From positions 1-63,005 of the forward strand of contig JAFRJK010000003.1 in the NCBI GenBank assembly GCA_017432305.1: a DNA stretch of 63,005 bases, written 5' to 3'. Made by a program: the position numbers and the translations under genes. Of the stretch, positions 61,497 to 63,005 are shown in pieces. How positions within the stretch are numbered: the first letter of the stretch is position 1; the number at the start of each line of letters is the position of its first letter. The notes under the pieces are model-generated. The model was given only the letters and a program-made list of their open reading frames with translations. It did not search any database and was not told the origin of the DNA. The DNA is from Candidatus Saccharimonadota bacterium. Its GTDB lineage: Bacteria; Patescibacteriota; Saccharimonadia; Saccharimonadales; Saccharimonadaceae.

Positions 61497-61525
61497 GCGA
61501 AATTACCGAATTTTGGTAATTTCGC
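61497..61525 (+). terminator. Terminator after YerB-like gene, overlapping cassette A
   Basis: GCGAAATTACC/GGTAATTTCGC forms an 11-bp stem. The last codons of cassette A on the other strand run through it. Confidence 0.8.
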
Positions 61526-61739
61526 TTATTTTTATGCAACGGACATTCATCCCATATGCTCTGTCATGCTGAGCTGAGGTCCAAATGGTTATCGTGGCAC
61601 CGTCATTAGAGGAATATGAGACAGTGGACGACCCTTGGACTGAGCTAATCGCTCTATTTCCCCACCAAAGGCCATTGTCTAATTTACCTTTGCCAATACT
61701 TCCATCAAACCAATATCTCCCACCCCTCCAAAAATCCAA
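61503..61739 (-). CDS. Cassette A, lectin-like domain without own start
   Basis: The frame reads LDFWRGGRYWFDGSIG, then LWWGNRA, and ends GMNVRCIKISEITKIR before TAA. There is no ATG and no Shine-Dalgarno; only TTG begins the frame. It is about 78 residues, the size of the domain alone. It could be a silent donor or the broken end of a gene. Confidence 0.6.
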   Translation of the reverse strand: MDFWRGGRYWFDGSIGKGKLDNGLWWGNRAISSVQGSSTVSYSSNDGATITIWTSAQHDRAYGMNVRCIKISEITKIR

Positions 61740-61860
61740 TAGAACACCAATAAGTAAAAATAATTCTATGCTAAATAAGCTCCGTCTAGCTTCGCTATAG
61801 ACGGACCTGCGTCGCTTCTAAAAAGTAAGTAAACTTACTTTTTACCAGCTTCTTGCTCCG

Positions 61861-62211
61861 TTGGATTTTTGGAGGGGTGGGGTATATTTTCATAGCAATG
61901 GTTCAATTGTTGCTCGTAAACCGAATAGTAGTTGGTGGATAAAAAGAGTAGATAACCTCACTCGTTCATATTTATTGTATACGGATATTAACAATGATAA
62001 AGGGAACGCCCACTATGCCGCAGTGATTTTAAAAGGGTGGGGGATGCTCATTCGTTGCGCAACGGATAGACATCCCAGCCCCCCTTGTATTATGTATGCC
62101 GAGCCATACATCGCCAGTACCCTTAGCTCCATCAATATTAATTTGCATACGATAAGCACGATCAGGCTGTTGATATACTATAGTCCCATGCCAATGCGAA
62201 CTAGAACCTAG
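61861..62211 (+). CDS. Cassette B, lectin-like domain without own start
   Basis: The frame reads LDFWRGGVYFHSNGSIV, SWWIKRV and GWGMLIRCATDR. The lectin part ends near 62070, after which the frame stays open through cassette C in antisense to 62211. There is no start codon other than TTG. Confidence 0.6.
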   Translation: MDFWRGGVYFHSNGSIVARKPNSSWWIKRVDNLTRSYLLYTDINNDKGNAHYAAVILKGWGMLIRCATDRHPSPPCIMYAEPYIASTLSSININLHTISTIRLLIYYSPMPMRTRT

Positions 62212-62265
62212 GCGGCCATTAATTGTGCCAAGAAGGTGACGATACATCCCACCCCTCCAAAAATC
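62029..62265 (-). CDS. Cassette C, lectin-like domain without own start
   Basis: The frame opens directly after TAG with DFWRGGMYRHLLG and ends GAGMSIRCATNEHPPPF. Its end overlaps the end of cassette B by about 40 bp. The first ATG (62247) lies after the WRGG box, and no ribosome site is seen. Confidence 0.6.
   Translation of the reverse strand, partial: DFWRGGMYRHLLGTINGRLGSSSHWHGTIVYQQPDRAYRMQINIDGAKGTGDVWLGIHNTRGAGMSIRCATNEHPPPF
62041..62076. repeat. Tail-to-tail palindrome B/C
   Basis: A 36-bp imperfect palindrome GGGATG..CATCCC with a perfect 12-bp core CGTTGCGCAACG (62053-62064). The core is in frame on both strands and encodes Arg-Cys-Ala-Thr in each direction. Confidence 0.85.
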
Positions 62266-62316
62266 CTACAGAGCAACTTTAAGTTTATAGGTAAACTTAT
62301 CAGAAATAGTGTTCTC

Positions 62317-62589
62317 TTGGATTTTTGGAGGGGTGGGTATAATGACTATAGTGGTACTGTTGTTCGCTCTACGAGGGGTTATTGGTGGGCTGGAGCTACT
62401 ACTGTTGGCGGTATGGGCCGCGGACTGTTTTCCTGGGCGTTTACTGTACCGCTTGAAGTAGTTGTCTACCCTACTGCTAACCATCTTAGAGGTTACGGGA
62501 TGAATATCCGTTGCGTAACGGATATTAAATCCTCTCCCACGGTCGTCGCCATTGAACGCCACATCTGCTGGACGAAGTTCAGCGGCTAG
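62317..62589 (+). CDS. Cassette D, lectin-like domain without own start
   Basis: The frame reads LDFWRGGYNDYSGTVV, GYWWAGATT and GYGMNIRCVTD; the lectin part ends near 62526 and the frame continues to 62589 in antisense of cassette E. The upstream side is also open, into the head box of cassette C, so a longer read-through product is possible in principle. Confidence 0.6.
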   Translation: MDFWRGGYNDYSGTVVRSTRGYWWAGATTVGGMGRGLFSWAFTVPLEVVVYPTANHLRGYGMNIRCVTDIKSSPTVVAIERHICWTKFSG

Positions 62590-62721
62590 ATCAACACCGG
62601 AGACAAAGCGATATGCGCCAGCCGACGAACCAGACCATTTTATCCAAACTATATTGTGCGTGAGTCGGCCTCTGATATAGCCACCACTTTTCATGTAATA
62701 CCCACCCCTCCAAAAATCCAA
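62500..62721 (-). CDS. Cassette E, lectin-like domain without own start
   Basis: The frame reads LDFWRGGYYMKSGGYI, NIVWIKWSGS and GRGFNIRYATDIHP. The conserved Cys of the IRC motif is Tyr here (TAC for TGC). The frame stays open down to 62266, through the whole of cassette D in antisense. No own start is seen. Confidence 0.6.
62503..62526. repeat. Tail-to-tail palindrome D/E
   Basis: AATATCCGTT and AACGGATATT are perfect 10-bp arms around GCGT. Both strands read IRxxTDI through it, in frame. Confidence 0.88.
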
Positions 62722-62766
62722 TCGGAACAAAATTACTATAATATTAAAAGAACTAATTATGCTCCA

Positions 62767-62976
62767 TTATATTTTTGGAGGGGTGGGGTTTATTGGCGGA
62801 GTCGTGGCTACATCGTATCACGTTTGGACCGCGGTACTGGGTGGACGTCGTATGCTCCTGATGTAAATAGTGCAAATGCAGTCAGTTATAATGCGGGTAC
62901 GTCGGTTTATGTTTGGCCGTTAGGCGTTGATAGTAGAGGTTTGGGGTGGTCTATCCGTTGCGTAGAAAAGCACTGA
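62767..62976 (+). CDS. Cassette F, lectin-like domain without own start
   Basis: The frame reads LYFWRGGVYWRSRGYIV, TGWTSYAPD and GLGWSIRCVEKH before TGA. The tail ATCCGTTGCGTAG matches the DGR IMH over 13 bases. The head is slightly changed (TATATTTTTGG). The upstream side is open to 62656. The last 29 nt of the window hold no feature. Confidence 0.6.
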   Translation, partial: LYFWRGGVYWRSRGYIVSRLDRGTGWTSYAPDVNSANAVSYNAGTSVYVWPLGVDSRGLGWSIRCVEKH

Positions 62977-63005
62977 ACCCAATTTATCTTCCATTGAAAA
63001 AAGCG

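Larger units (their letters stand above)
61468..63005. repeat. Array of six alternating lectin-like cassettes
   Basis: Six cassettes, A to F, alternate minus, plus, minus, plus, minus, plus. Each begins with the head box GGATTTTTGGAGGGGTGGG (F and C vary by one or two bases) and ends in the tail box ATCCGTTGCGTA or a close form. Heads face heads at A/B, C/D and E/F, with spacers of 50-120 bp that hold small palindromes such as AAAAAGTAAG/CTTACTTTTT and AAGTTTA/TAAACTT. Tails face tails at B/C and D/E, sharing a palindrome. The array runs out of the window. The same boxes occur in the DGR target and template. Confidence 0.85.

Noticed and set aside
61468..63005. Integron-type cassette array
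   Set aside because: The tail palindromes lack the attC R and L box layout, cassettes alternate in orientation, and no tyrosine integrase gene is in the window.
1..63005. Alternative genetic code with TGA read as Gly
   Set aside because: Core genes have no in-frame TGA, several end in TGA (for example at 1284, 7413 and 17381), so the standard code fits.

Overview
The window looks like a fragment of a Candidatus Saccharibacteria (TM7, Patescibacteria/CPR) chromosome. This is an inference from several things seen here: very compact AT-rich gene order, TGA used as an ordinary stop (which argues against Absconditabacteria and Gracilibacteria), split division and peptidoglycan gene clusters, many genes whose -10 box sits about 6 nt before the ATG (leaderless mRNAs), and a host of housekeeping genes with almost no biosynthesis. 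Both ends of the window lie in repeated lectin-like cassettes, so the window is probably bounded by assembly breaks in a repeat array.

Region 1 (1-3300) is a complete diversity-generating retroelement (DGR). It holds the 3' end of a target gene with a variable region (VR), an accessory protein (MutS-I-like plus Avd-like), a DGR reverse transcriptase with the IGNLTSQ and YVDD motifs, and a template repeat (TR) on the opposite strand. VR and TR differ at 17 positions before the initiation-of-mutagenic-homing (IMH) segment, and all 17 are adenines in the TR. A 76-bp perfect inverted repeat flanks the accessory/RT pair, and the TR sits between two copies of a structured repeat.

Region 2 (3300-39200) is mostly core. 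It has ftsI-mraY-ftsW-murG-ftsQ-like, then nrnA-like, cysS, lepB, an HtrA protease, prfA-prmC, tRNA-Val, L31, a degenerate PfkB/aldolase fusion, L27, xseA-xseB, a minimal histidine kinase and receiver pair, recO, uvrB, rsmH-ftsL, rnhA, a CYTH protein, a possible KwaB-like protein, infB and a ZIP transporter. Two short leader ORFs with structured RNA precede rsmH and ftsL.

Region 3 (39200-61500) is more accessory. It starts with about 1.1 kb of non-coding DNA carrying many copies of an ACCYCTGTT-type motif and a structured RNA candidate. Then come two secreted zinc metalloproteases, a TraG/VirD4-like ATPase, a sigma-region-4/HARE-HTH regulator, topA, a secreted surface protein, a ~350-nt non-coding RNA candidate with a consensus promoter and terminator, dprA, pth, a PIN-PhoH protein, der, tRNA-Glu, a 1012-residue membrane protein, a lipoprotein with a switch-like leader, and a YerB-like protein. 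The metalloproteases, lipoprotein and PhoH gene have strong Shine-Dalgarno leaders, unlike the core genes.

Region 4 (61500-63005) is an array of six short cassettes in strictly alternating orientation. Each begins with the same box as the DGR target (GGATTTTTGGAGGGGTGGG, encoding DFWRGG) and ends in the same IMH-like box (ATCCGTTGCGTA, encoding IRCV). None has a convincing start of its own. Convergent neighbours share an in-frame palindrome. Together with Region 1 this suggests a DGR-linked library of variable lectin domains, which is the most interesting thing in the window.
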